DNA of 64,000 nt, from NCBI RefSeq assembly GCF_013170705.1, contig NZ_CP033334.1, positions 1,488,001 to 1,552,000 of the forward strand, in the 5' to 3' direction. The translations under genes were made by a program, and so were the position numbers. This DNA comes from Mesorhizobium loti. GTDB taxonomy: Bacteria; Pseudomonadota; Alphaproteobacteria; Rhizobiales; Rhizobiaceae. Within the stretch, counting starts at the first letter, position 1. Every line of letters starts with the position of its first letter. The notes below the pieces were generated by a model, which saw only the letters and a list, made by a program, of their open reading frames with translations, ran no database searches and had not been told where the DNA came from. Positions 55,712 through 63,930 of the stretch are shown here, in pieces.

Positions 55712-56382
55712 CGTTCGATTTCGCCGTCATCGCGGACAACTGGCAGATCCTGGCCAAGGGCTTTGGCAATACGGTGCTGATGTGCGCCGTGTCGCTGCCA
55801 TTCGGCTTCGCGCTCGGCATCTTGCTGGCGCTGGTGAGGCTGAGGGGCGGAGGGCTGCCGGCGGCAATCGTGTCGGCCTATGTCGAGATCTTCCGCAACA
55901 TTCCGTTCCTGATCCAGATTTTCCTTTTGTTCTACGCCTTGCCGATGTTCGGCGTCCGGCTCTCGCCGGTGGTGGTTTCGATCGGTGCTCTGTCGGCCTA
56001 TGCCAGCGCTTATTCCGCCGAGATCATCAGGGGCGCGATCCAGTCCATCTCATTTGGCCAGGTCGAGGCCGGCTATGCGCTTGGCCTGCGCTACCTCACC
56101 ATCTTCCGCAAGATCCTGGTGCCGCAGGTGCTCGGCTACATCCTGCCGGCGGCCACCAACCTCACCATCACACTGATCAAGGAATCGGCGATCCTGTCGG
56201 CGATCACCGTGCCAGAACTCACCTACATGGCCCAGAACATCATCGGCCGTACCTTCTCGCCGGTGGAGATCTTCACCGCCATCGCATTGCTGTATTGGGG
56301 GCTGACCGCCCTTGTCGCGGCAATCTCGCGCAGCCTGGAGCACAGGCTGCAGCCCCATCTCGCAGCCCGCCGTGGCGCCTGA
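55708..56382 (+). CDS. ABC transporter permease
   Basis: This 224-residue HisMQ-family membrane protein has VEIFRNIPFLIQIFLLFYALP and the coupling loop EAGYALGLRYLTIFRKILVPQV. It is translationally coupled to the upstream permease. No ATPase gene follows. An agmatinase-family gene starts 31 bases downstream. Confidence 0.87.
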   Translation: MTFDFAVIADNWQILAKGFGNTVLMCAVSLPFGFALGILLALVRLRGGGLPAAIVSAYVEIFRNIPFLIQIFLLFYALPMFGVRLSPVVVSIGALSAYASAYSAEIIRGAIQSISFGQVEAGYALGLRYLTIFRKILVPQVLGYILPAATNLTITLIKESAILSAITVPELTYMAQNIIGRTFSPVEIFTAIALLYWGLTALVAAISRSLEHRLQPHLAARRGA

Positions 56383-56413
56383 TCCAAAAAGCCTTCAACA
56401 CAGAGGAGACCCC

Positions 56414-57367
56414 ATGTCCAAACTCACCACCGCGCCGCGCGATGTCTTCCAGACATTCCTGAACTTCCCGCTGGTCGAGGATCTCGACACGCTCAAGGCC
56501 GATGTCGCCATCATAGGCATGCCCTATGGCGATCCCTACACGATCGACGAGCTGATCAACGACCAGACCAACGCGCCGACGGCGGTACGGCGCGCCTCGC
56601 AGCGCATCAGCCAGGCGCTCGACCGCTATGATTTCGACATTGGCGGGCCGGTCTTCGCCGGCCAGGACATCAAGGTGGTCGATGTCGGTGACGTGCCGGG
56701 CAATGCCGCCGATCATGTCGGGCACTACGGCAGGGCCGAGGCGGCGATCCGCAAGGTCCTCGCCGCCGGCGCACTGCCGATCACCATCGGCGGCGACCAC
56801 GGCATTCCGATCCCGATCTTCCGGGCGCTCGACGGCGAAGGCCCGATCACGCTGGTGCAGCTCGATGCCCATCTCGACTGGCGCGACAATGTCAACGGCG
56901 TCAAGGAAGGTTATTCCAGCACCATCCGGCGGGCCTCGGAGATGGCGCATATCAAGGATATCTTCCAGGTCGGCATTCGCGGCCAGGGCAGTGCGCGCAC
57001 CGAGGAGGTGGAGGCGGCCCGCGCCTACGGCGCCAACATCATCACCACCGACGAATGGCAGGATATCGGCACCGCCGCGCTGCTCAAGCGCATTCCGGAC
57101 GGCGGCCGCTACTACCTTACCATCGACGCCGACGGACTTGACCCTGCGGTCATGCCAGCGGTGGAGGGCCCGCAGCCGGGCGGTATCAGCTACCGCCAGA
57201 CGATCGAACTGATCAAGGGGCTGGTCGGCAAGGGCCGTCTCGTCGGCATGGATATCGTCGAGATCGCGCCGGCGCGCGATGTCAACGAGATCACCTCGAT
57301 GACGGCCGGCCATATCGTCCTCAACGTCATCGGCGCCGCCGTGCGTGCCGGCTACTTCAAGCGCTGA
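56414..57367 (+). CDS. Agmatinase/ureohydrolase-family enzyme
   Basis: This 317-residue ureohydrolase contains all binuclear Mn-site motifs: GGDHGIPIP, LDAHLDWRD and TIDADGLDP. The enzyme family hydrolyses guanidino groups to urea and an amine (agmatine, guanidinobutyrate, proclavaminate or arginine). Which substrate applies cannot be read here. GAGGAG precedes the ATG at 56414. It closes the Lrp/ABC operon, which lacks its own ATPase, and ends at a perfect hairpin. Confidence 0.88.
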   Translation: MSKLTTAPRDVFQTFLNFPLVEDLDTLKADVAIIGMPYGDPYTIDELINDQTNAPTAVRRASQRISQALDRYDFDIGGPVFAGQDIKVVDVGDVPGNAADHVGHYGRAEAAIRKVLAAGALPITIGGDHGIPIPIFRALDGEGPITLVQLDAHLDWRDNVNGVKEGYSSTIRRASEMAHIKDIFQVGIRGQGSARTEEVEAARAYGANIITTDEWQDIGTAALLKRIPDGGRYYLTIDADGLDPAVMPAVEGPQPGGISYRQTIELIKGLVGKGRLVGMDIVEIAPARDVNEITSMTAGHIVLNVIGAAVRAGYFKR

Positions 57368-57389
57368 GCCTTTTATCTCTCGTTTGCTC

Positions 57390-57424
57390 CATGTCAGCCG
57401 GGCAACCGGCTGACATGCTTGTTT
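57390..57424 (+). terminator. Terminator of the ABC/agmatinase operon
   Basis: A perfect 12-base-pair stem (CATGTCAGCCGG / CCGGCTGACATG) with a GCAA loop lies 22 bases past the stop codon and is followed by CTTGTTT. Confidence 0.8.
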
Positions 57425-57520
57425 CATCCGGTCTTCGACCGTGTTTGCGGCTGCGCACGAAAAATCTTGACGGCGTGCCTGCGGCGCATTCTACAGAAGG
57501 TGCCCCTTTGGAGACGCCAG

Positions 57521-57922
57521 ATGTTCGGTGCCGTCCCGCTTTTGATCGTGCCTTTCATTCTCTATAATCTCGGCCTGCTGGGTATATTCGGCGGCGGCGA
57601 CGATCCATGGGCGAGTGAGATCTTCTCGTTCCGCATGATGTCGGGTGGGGTATTCTCGATGACGCTTGGCGACCTGATGGTGCTGCTCGGGCTGATCTTC
57701 CTGTTCCTCGAAATGGTGAAGGCGGCGCGCACGACCGGCGCTTCGATCATGGACCACCTTCTGTCGACGCTGGTCTTCGTCGCCTTCCTGGTCGAGTTCC
57801 TGCTGGTCAAGGGCGCGGCGCATTCCATCTTCTTCACGCTGATGATCATCGCGCTGTTCGATGTGCTTGCCGGGTTCGCGGTGTCGATACGGTCGGCGAG
57901 CCGGGACATCAACCTGAACTAG
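57521..57922 (+). CDS. Small integral membrane protein
   Basis: This 133-residue protein has about four hydrophobic segments (for example LLIVPFILYNLGLLGIF, LGDLMVLLGLIFLFLEMV, LVFVAFLVEFLLVKGA and SIFFTLMIIALFDVLAGFAV). I do not recognise the family. GGAGA precedes the ATG at 57521. It is followed by a convergent GlcG-like gene. Confidence 0.72.
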   Translation: MFGAVPLLIVPFILYNLGLLGIFGGGDDPWASEIFSFRMMSGGVFSMTLGDLMVLLGLIFLFLEMVKAARTTGASIMDHLLSTLVFVAFLVEFLLVKGAAHSIFFTLMIIALFDVLAGFAVSIRSASRDINLN

Positions 57923-57992
57923 GTCTCAGCGTGGAAGTTTGACGGGCGCTTGTACCGACAGTTGGCGGAAACGTCCGCCGCGTCCCCGGCGC

Positions 57993-58424
57993 TCAGCCTG
58001 GGTCGGCGGTAAAGCCGGCCGCCTCGATGCCGGCTATGGCCGCGGCCTCGTCATTGTCCGAGGTATCGCCGGAAATGCCGACGGCGCCGATGATGGTGCC
58101 GGCCTTGTCGCGGATCAGCACGCCGCCGACCACAGCAAGTACGCGTCCGCCCGACACATCGGAAATGCCGGCGACCAGATGGGGGCGCTCCTTGGCGAAG
58201 GCCTCGACCTTACGTGAGCCCATGCCGATGGCCAGTGCGCCATAAGCCTTGCCCGCCGACATTTGCGGGCGCAGGAACGAGGCGCCGTCCTGACGCTGGA
58301 AGGCGACCAGATGGCCGCCGGCGTCAAGCACCGAGACACCCAGCGGCTTGAGCTTGAGATCGGCACCCTTGGCGAAGGCGGCATCGATGATTTGACGGGC
58401 TTTTTCGAGCGGCAGTGCGGTCAT
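57993..58424 (-). CDS. GlcG/HbpS-like heme-binding-family protein
   Basis: This 143-residue single-domain protein is of the GlcG/HbpS (DUF336) family. Typical segments are LGVSVLDAGGHLVAFQRQDGA, then GGVLIRDKAGTIIGAVGISGDTSDNDE. Members bind heme or stand beside oxidative or glycolate metabolism genes, but no such context is visible here. Function is inferred from family only. Confidence 0.85.
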   Translation of the reverse strand: MTALPLEKARQIIDAAFAKGADLKLKPLGVSVLDAGGHLVAFQRQDGASFLRPQMSAGKAYGALAIGMGSRKVEAFAKERPHLVAGISDVSGGRVLAVVGGVLIRDKAGTIIGAVGISGDTSDNDEAAAIAGIEAAGFTADPG

Positions 58425-58589
58425 GGCAATCTCCTGTTTGAAAAGGACAATGATCGGGGGCCGGCCGCACGAAGCAATCCCGGTTTCGGTTGAAATTGCT
58501 TCTTGCGAAGCGATGGAATGAAGGCCGGGGCTGTCTGGATGGTGTAGCTGATGTATCCGAGCAGCGTCGGTTCGCCGGAGAGCGGCGCG

Positions 58590-58835
58590 CTATTTCTTCT
58601 TGGCGCGCGCAGGCTTCTTGGCTGGCACTGCCGGCGCGTTGGCGAGGTCTTCGGCTTCCTTGGCGAGCCGCAGCGCCCGCAACTTGTCGGTCTTGGCCTT
58701 GCGGGCATCACTCTCCGCGGCGTATTCCGCCATCGCTTTCTGGCGGACGGTGGCCGCTTCTTCCTGCTTCTTGAAGCGCAAATCGGCGCGCGCGCGGGCG
58801 GCATCCCGAGAGTTCTCAACCAAGACCTTATCCAA
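58590..58835 (-). CDS. Small basic coiled-coil protein of unknown function
   Basis: This 81-residue protein is mostly charged (KKQEEAATVRQKAMAEYAAESDARKAK) with a Lys/Ala-rich end (KPARAKKK). It is probably helical. It would start at TTG at 58835 with a weak ribosome site, which lowers confidence. It resembles small hypothetical proteins frequent in rhizobia. I do not recognise a function. Confidence 0.6.
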   Translation of the reverse strand: MDKVLVENSRDAARARADLRFKKQEEAATVRQKAMAEYAAESDARKAKTDKLRALRLAKEAEDLANAPAVPAKKPARAKKK

Positions 58836-58899
58836 TCCCGTGAATTGTGGTTTCCGCTTCTTCTAGCAGAGCCGGCCTCTTAGCGGGGAAAATAGTTGG

Positions 58900-59421
58900 T
58901 CACGCGGCCGGGCTGGCGCCGAGAGCCTTGCCGGCGACCACGGCTTCATAGGCGGCCTGCAGGGTCGCGCGGACAGAAGGGCCAGACGCTTTGTCGAGCG
59001 GCGTGCCGAGATGCTCATGGCGCAACTCGTCCATGAATTTCTCCCACAATGGCGGTCCGCCCTTTTCCAGGAGCTCGGCGCGGATCGAGAGTTCCTCGCT
59101 GGTCGGCAGCCAGACCCGCCCCCAGGCGCCAAGATGGGCGAGGATCGGCACCAGCGTGATGGCCATCTCGGTCAGGCTGTAGATCGCCTTCTGCTTGTGC
59201 GAGGGGTCGTCGGCCTTGGTCAGCATGCCAAGCTCCATCAACCGCTTCAACCGGTCGGCGAGGATATTTGAGGCAATGCCTTCCATCGATCCGTTGAGCA
59301 GCTCGCGAAAATGACGCCTGCCGCCGAAAATCATGTCACGCAGGATGATCAGGCTCCAGCGGTCGCCGAACACTTCCAGCGACAGGTTGATCGGGCAGCC
59401 GGACCGGCGATCGAGGCTCAT
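58900..59421 (-). CDS. HxlR-family transcriptional regulator
   Basis: This 173-residue protein has an HxlR winged helix-turn-helix (SGCPINLSLEVFGDRWSLIILRDMIFGGRRHFRELL and GIASNILADRLKRLMELGM) and a C-terminal extension. It is divergent from an alpha/beta hydrolase gene, and the 90-base gap holds two perfect palindromes that fit autoregulation and control of the hydrolase. Confidence 0.9.
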   Translation of the reverse strand: MSLDRRSGCPINLSLEVFGDRWSLIILRDMIFGGRRHFRELLNGSMEGIASNILADRLKRLMELGMLTKADDPSHKQKAIYSLTEMAITLVPILAHLGAWGRVWLPTSEELSIRAELLEKGGPPLWEKFMDELRHEHLGTPLDKASGPSVRATLQAAYEAVVAGKALGASPAA

Positions 59422-59440
59422 TCGATTCTCTCCATAAAAC

Positions 59441-59497
59441 CAGTTGCATTATCGTATCAGTTTTATTATGGTGCAACTGATTGCAAAATGCAATCAG
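59441..59497. promoter_or_regulatory. Predicted HxlR operators
   Basis: CAGTTGCA (59441-59448) and TGCAACTG (59472-59479) form an inverted pair. CTGATTGCA-AAA-TGCAATCAG (59477-59497) is a perfect 9+3+9 palindrome that ends 14 bases before the hydrolase start codon. Both lie between the divergent hxlR-type gene and its likely target. Confidence 0.65.
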
Positions 59498-59511
59498 TTT
59501 GGAGGCATACA

Positions 59512-60357
59512 ATGACGACGATCGACCGTCCCGTGATCCAGTCCGAAACCTTCGGCGCCCCCAAAAATCCTCCGCTGCTGCTGATCATGGGCGCGATGGC
59601 TTCGATGCTGTGGTGGCCGGCGGCATTCTGCCGGGAGTTGGCGGATGCCGGGCTGTACGTGATCCGCTACGACAATCGCGATACCGGGCGCTCGACCAAA
59701 TATCCGCCTGGCGAGCCGCCCTACACATTCGATGACATGGCGGACGATGCGATTGGCGTGCTCGACAGTCATGGCATCGGCAAGGCCCATGTCGCCGGTA
59801 TGTCGATGGGCGGCATGATCGGGCAAATGGTAGCGCTCAGGCACTCCTCCCGTGTTGCATCGCTGACCGTGATCAGCAGCTCGCCGATGGGGATGGACAC
59901 CTCGCATCTGCCAAGGATGAGCGACGCCTATATCGAGCATTCGGCCGAGGGCGCCGACGTCGACTGGACGGACCGCCGCCAGGTGATCGACTTCATGGTC
60001 AGGGATACCAAGGCGATCGCCAGCATCGCCCATCCATTCGACGAGCTCGGGATGAGAGCCTTCATCGAACAGGATTACGATCGATCCGGCGGGTTCCTGA
60101 GCGCGACCAATCATTTCTCGCTCAAGGGCGGCGCCGAGTGGAAGGGCCGCCTGCACGAGATGCAAGCTCCGCTGCTGGTCATCCATGGCACGGCCGATCC
60201 CGTTTTTCCGGTCGAGCATGGCGAGGCGCTGGCCGAGGCAGTCGCCGGCGCGAAATTCCTTCGTGTCGACGGCGGCGGCCATGAACTGCATCCTCAGGAC
60301 TGGCCCGCGATATCGGCCGCCATAGTCATGCACATCAGGTCCAACCAGGGGACCTGA
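59512..60357 (+). CDS. Alpha/beta hydrolase
   Basis: This 281-residue protein has the alpha/beta-hydrolase layout: LLLIMGAMASMLWWP (oxyanion), YDNRDTGRSTKY, nucleophile Ser in MSMGGMIGQM, and a late Asp/His in HGTADPVFPVEHG and DGGGHELHPQD. GGAGG precedes the ATG at 59512. It resembles the TAP/esterase-like group with an unknown substrate. It is regulated by the divergent HxlR protein by position. Confidence 0.87.
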   Translation: MTTIDRPVIQSETFGAPKNPPLLLIMGAMASMLWWPAAFCRELADAGLYVIRYDNRDTGRSTKYPPGEPPYTFDDMADDAIGVLDSHGIGKAHVAGMSMGGMIGQMVALRHSSRVASLTVISSSPMGMDTSHLPRMSDAYIEHSAEGADVDWTDRRQVIDFMVRDTKAIASIAHPFDELGMRAFIEQDYDRSGGFLSATNHFSLKGGAEWKGRLHEMQAPLLVIHGTADPVFPVEHGEALAEAVAGAKFLRVDGGGHELHPQDWPAISAAIVMHIRSNQGT

Positions 60358-60393
60358 TGTGCCGGGCTTGACGGGCAAGGCCTGACACAATAG

Positions 60394-60409
60394 TGAAGTA
60401 AATACTTCA
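60394..60409. promoter_or_regulatory. Perfect palindrome upstream of GST operon
   Basis: TGAAGTA-AA-TACTTCA is a 16-base perfect palindrome 64 bases before the GST start codon. Its size and symmetry fit an ArsR-family operator, and the ArsR gene of this operon is the likely binder. Confidence 0.55.
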
Positions 60410-60472
60410 GTGTTGGCTTGGCCGGGCATCCGGCTCCTACCCATCGGCGAACCAGAAACAGGCGAGCAAAGA

Positions 60473-61129
60473 ATGTCCCTGATGTTGCATTTCCATCCCC
60501 TGGCCTCCTTCTGCTGGAAGCCGCTGATCGCGCTTTACGAGAACGGCACCGCCTTCAACCCGGTCATCGTCGATCTCGGCGACGAGCGATCGCGCGCGGC
60601 CTTCCTCAAGATATCGCCGACCGGCAAGATGCCGGCGCTGCGCGACGATACGCGCGACCGCACGCTGCTGGAATCGACCATCGTCGTCGAATATCTGGCC
60701 GCGCATTATCCGGGGCCGGTCGAACTCGTTCCCGCCGACGTCGATCTGGCGCTGGCCGTCCGCCAGTCCGACCGCTTCTATGATTTCTATGTGCAGGAGC
60801 CGATGCAGAAGATCGTCGGCGACCGGTTGCGTCCGCAGGACAGGACCGATCCGTTCGGTGTCGAGCAGGCGCGCGGCCAGCTGCGTACCTCCTATGCCAT
60901 CATCGAACAGGAGATGCAGTCGCACAGCTGGGCGGTGGGTAATGCCTTCAGCCTGGCCGATTGCGCGGCATCTCCAGCACTCTTCTATGCCAACAAGGTC
61001 GAGCCGTTCGGCGACAGATATCCGGCCGTGAAGCGCTATCACGACCGGCTGCTGCAGCGCCCTGCCTTCGCCAGGGTGATCGAGGAGGCGCAGCCCTACT
61101 TCAAGTTCTTCCCTTACAACAACGGCTAA
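60473..61129 (+). CDS. Glutathione S-transferase family protein
   Basis: This 218-residue protein has the N-terminal thioredoxin-like domain (LMLHFHPLASFCWKPLIALYENG, then a glutathione-binding region TGKMPALRDDTRDRTLLEST) and a C-terminal helical domain. The putative catalytic residue at the N-terminal Ser/Cys position is present. The substrate is unknown. An ArsR-family regulator starts 5 bases downstream, followed by a SRPBCC protein, so the three form one operon. Confidence 0.86.
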   Translation: MSLMLHFHPLASFCWKPLIALYENGTAFNPVIVDLGDERSRAAFLKISPTGKMPALRDDTRDRTLLESTIVVEYLAAHYPGPVELVPADVDLALAVRQSDRFYDFYVQEPMQKIVGDRLRPQDRTDPFGVEQARGQLRTSYAIIEQEMQSHSWAVGNAFSLADCAASPALFYANKVEPFGDRYPAVKRYHDRLLQRPAFARVIEEAQPYFKFFPYNNG

Positions 61130-61134
61130 CCGGG

Positions 61135-61470
61135 ATGCTGCACGATTCCGCCCAGCTCGACCTGATGTTCCAGGCGCTTGCCGATCCGGCGCGACGGCAG
61201 ATGGTCGACCGGCTGTCGCGGGGCCCCGCCTCTGTCAGCCAACTGGCCGAGCCGCTGGCGATGTCGCTGTCGGCCGTGGTCCAGCATCTCAACGTGCTGG
61301 AGGCGAGCGGCCTGGTGCGCTCGGAAAAACTGGGACGGGTGCGCACCTGCCAGATCGAGCCGAAGGCGTTGAGAGCGGCCGAGCATTGGATCAACGAGCG
61401 GCGAAACGCCTGGGAACGCCGGCTGGACCGGCTCGGCGATTTTCTCGCCGAGACCAGTGACAAAACATGA
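61135..61470 (+). CDS. ArsR-family transcriptional regulator
   Basis: This 111-residue protein has an ArsR winged helix-turn-helix ([48 protein letters not shown]). No metal-binding cysteines are visible in the recognition helix, so the signal is not an obvious metal. It is encoded between the GST and SRPBCC genes and probably represses the operon through the palindrome at 60394-60409. Confidence 0.9.
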   Translation: MLHDSAQLDLMFQALADPARRQMVDRLSRGPASVSQLAEPLAMSLSAVVQHLNVLEASGLVRSEKLGRVRTCQIEPKALRAAEHWINERRNAWERRLDRLGDFLAETSDKT

Positions 61471-61481
61471 AGGAGGCTTCA

Positions 61482-61946
61482 ATGACCCAACGATCCGTCG
61501 TCCATTCCACCTTTGTCGTCGAGCGCTTCTATCCGGCGGCACCTGCGAGAGTCTTCTTCGCGCTCAGCAATCCTGATGCCAAGCGGCGATGGTTCGTCGA
61601 TCCCCACGACCCGATGCCCAGCGGACACGAAATGGACTTCCGCGTCGGCGGCAAGGAGACCAATGCCGGCTGTCCGAGCGATGGGCAGATGCATTTCTTC
61701 AACGCGGTCTATCAGGACATCGTGCCGGACAGCCGCATCGTCTACAGCTATGAGCTGCTGTTCGGCGAAACCCGCGTCTCGGTGTCACTGGCGACAATCG
61801 AGCTCATGGCGGAAAGCGGTGGCACGCGGCTTGTGATGACGGAGCAGGGGGCCTTCCTCGACGGCCACGACACGCCGGCCACGCGTGAGCACGGAACGGG
61901 CGAACTGCTCGACGCGCTTGGCGCCTTCCTGCATGTACAGACCTGA
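61482..61946 (+). CDS. SRPBCC/AHSA1-family protein
   Basis: This 154-residue protein belongs to the SRPBCC (START-like) superfamily, in the AHSA1 group ([30 protein letters not shown], then [15 protein letters not shown]). It has a hydrophobic cavity fold for small molecules. AAGGAGG decides the ATG at 61482. It is cotranscribed with ArsR and GST, an arrangement commonly seen for ArsR/SRPBCC pairs. The ligand is unknown. Confidence 0.88.
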   Translation: MTQRSVVHSTFVVERFYPAAPARVFFALSNPDAKRRWFVDPHDPMPSGHEMDFRVGGKETNAGCPSDGQMHFFNAVYQDIVPDSRIVYSYELLFGETRVSVSLATIELMAESGGTRLVMTEQGAFLDGHDTPATREHGTGELLDALGAFLHVQT

Positions 61947-61981
61947 TCATCGGGGCGCTGTCGAAGGTTGAGGGCGCTGGA

Positions 61982-62245
61982 TCAGGCCTCCCAGAATTGA
62001 TCAAGCCAGATGTTGAGCTTCAGGAAGCCGGCGTTGCTTATCGTGTAGACACGCCGCGTGCCTTCGGCCTTGGCGTTGACCAGCCCGGCGTCGAGCAACA
62101 CTTTCAGATGCTGTGAAACGGCTGGGCGCGACACTGGCAGCCCGGCCGCCAATTCGTTGACGGTCTTCGGACCGCGTCGAAGTTCTTCCAGAAGATGGCG
62201 CCGATTGGGGTCGGCGATCGCCATGAAGGCGTCGGAAAACATCAT
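61982..62245 (-). CDS. ArsR-family transcriptional regulator
   Basis: This 87-residue protein has an ArsR-type winged helix-turn-helix (MAIADPNRRHLLEELRRGPKTVNELAAGLPVSRPAVSQHLKVL). Its C-terminus (LKLNIWLDQFWE) is that of the SdpR-like group without metal ligands. It converges with the SRPBCC gene and lies 31 bases downstream of the MFS gene, so it is probably cotranscribed with it. Confidence 0.88.
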   Translation of the reverse strand: MMFSDAFMAIADPNRRHLLEELRRGPKTVNELAAGLPVSRPAVSQHLKVLLDAGLVNAKAEGTRRVYTISNAGFLKLNIWLDQFWEA

Positions 62246-62276
62246 GCCTTATTTGTGAGGCAAAGTTTTTCAAATC

Positions 62277-63524
62277 TCAACTGTCTGTTTCTTCTTTTCT
62301 TCTTGGATCAAGCCGCAATGCTTCCGGCGTCAGCGAGCGGTCGGCCGGTTGCGTCTTGAAGGCGTCGCGATCTCCGATCGGCACCGGAGCGCGGCGGCTG
62401 ATGCGCAGCAGCGTGTAGCCGGCCAGCGACAGATGCGCGAAGGCGGTCGCCAGGAACAGGCCTTCCGGGCGCATCCAGCCCATCAGCGCCGCCGCCAGCA
62501 AAGGGCCGATCATGGTGCCAAAGCCGTAAAGCAGCAGCAGGCCGCCCGATACCTTGACGAAATCCTCGGCACGGGCGTGGTCGTTGGCATGCGCCACGGC
62601 GATCGAATAGAGCGTGTAGGCGAAAGCGCCGTAGGCAGCGGTGAAGACGATGACGAAGATGCCGGAGCGCGGTTCGAACAGGAAGATCATGAGGGCGAAC
62701 AGGGCCGCGCCGAAAGCCGCACCGGCCAGTACGAAACGCCGGTCGGTCTTGTCGGACAGACGCCCCGCCGGCAGTTGCATGGCGGCGCCGGCGACGACCA
62801 CAAGGCTCATCATCAGGGCGATCTCGGCGGTGGAAATACCAATGCGGGCGCCGTAGACCGCACCAAGCGTTCCCCAGGCGCCGTTGGCGATGCCGATCAG
62901 CAGGCAGGCGATCGCCGACACCGGCGAGTTGGCGTAGAGCCCCTTGACGTCGAGTTTGACGTCCTGCAGCGGTTTGGGGTGCGAGGCCGTCGAAACCGCG
63001 GTCGGGATCAGCGACAGGCAGAACAGGATGCCGGTGATCATGAACAGCGACGCCGACTTCACATCGCCGCCGGCGACGATCATCTGGCCTCCCATGATCG
63101 AGGCATAGGTGACCATCATATAGAGGCCGAAGACGGTGCCGCGGTTCTCGTTCGTGGCTTTCTCGTTCAGCCAGCTTTCGATGACCATGAAGGCGCCGGC
63201 CATGGTGAAGCCGGTGAAAGCGCGCAGCAGGATCCAGACATATTCGTCGATGACCAGGCCGGTGAGCAGCGCCACGATGGCACCGGACGCGGCAAAGGCG
63301 CCGAAAGCGCGCACATGCCCGGCGCGGCGGACGATGCGCGGTGCAAAAAAGCAGCCGGTGACGAAGCCACCGGCCCAGGCCGTGCCCATCAGGCCAAGCG
63401 AGGCTGTCGAAAACCCTTCCACCTGGCCGCGCAAGGGCAACAGCAGCCCATGCAGGCCCGATGCAGCCAGCAGGAAGGCAGTGCCGCGAAGCAGGGAGAG
63501 GATCGGCCTGTAGGATGCGAGCAT
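62277..63524 (-). CDS. MFS transporter (YcaD-like)
   Basis: This 415-residue protein has about twelve membrane segments (for example LLRGTAFLLAASGLHGLLLPL and TAWAGGFVTGCFFAPRIVRRAGHVRAFG). The frame stays open far upstream, but the ATG at 63524 begins the first membrane helix and matches the YcaD-like MFS group. The substrate is unknown. The ArsR gene at 61982 follows it. Confidence 0.84.
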   Translation of the reverse strand: MLASYRPILSLLRGTAFLLAASGLHGLLLPLRGQVEGFSTASLGLMGTAWAGGFVTGCFFAPRIVRRAGHVRAFGAFAASGAIVALLTGLVIDEYVWILLRAFTGFTMAGAFMVIESWLNEKATNENRGTVFGLYMMVTYASIMGGQMIVAGGDVKSASLFMITGILFCLSLIPTAVSTASHPKPLQDVKLDVKGLYANSPVSAIACLLIGIANGAWGTLGAVYGARIGISTAEIALMMSLVVVAGAAMQLPAGRLSDKTDRRFVLAGAAFGAALFALMIFLFEPRSGIFVIVFTAAYGAFAYTLYSIAVAHANDHARAEDFVKVSGGLLLLYGFGTMIGPLLAAALMGWMRPEGLFLATAFAHLSLAGYTLLRISRRAPVPIGDRDAFKTQPADRSLTPEALRLDPRRKEETDS

Positions 63525-63613
63525 TTTTTGATCCGGCTGGACTCTGGGAGGGACGCAAGGTCTGAAGACAGTCGCATTCGGGCTTTTCGGCGGCGGGCCG
63601 TTGCGCCCATCGC

Positions 63614-63808
63614 CTATCCGCGGCGGAACAGCGCCTCGGCGACCGATTTGGTGTTGTCCTTGGCCTTGAGTTCGGCCTCCAGCCGGGCGATTTCGTCTCG
63701 CAGGATGCCGATGCGCTCCGACAATTCGCCAACGGAGAGCAGCGACAGGTCCTGCCCGATCTCGTGCGGACGCGCCTTCTTCTTGGGTTCGTCGTCGAAG
63801 ATCGCCAT
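63614..63808 (-). CDS. DUF1192 small protein
   Basis: This 64-residue protein shows the DUF1192 pattern: DDEPKKKARPHEIGQDLSLLSVGELSERIGILRDEIARLEAELK, a short coiled coil. GGAGGAGG precedes the ATG at 63808. A longer open frame upstream is not supported. Function is unknown, although the family is common in alphaproteobacteria. Confidence 0.88.
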   Translation of the reverse strand: MAIFDDEPKKKARPHEIGQDLSLLSVGELSERIGILRDEIARLEAELKAKDNTKSVAEALFRRG

Positions 63809-63930
63809 GGTTGCTCCTCCTCCGCCATACCAGATTGGCCATTTGCCTGATTTGGCAATGAGCATACATAGGGCAAGGGTGTCGATGCAAACAGCCGGTA
63901 AGAACGCGGCGAGGAAAGACGGGAAAGTTC

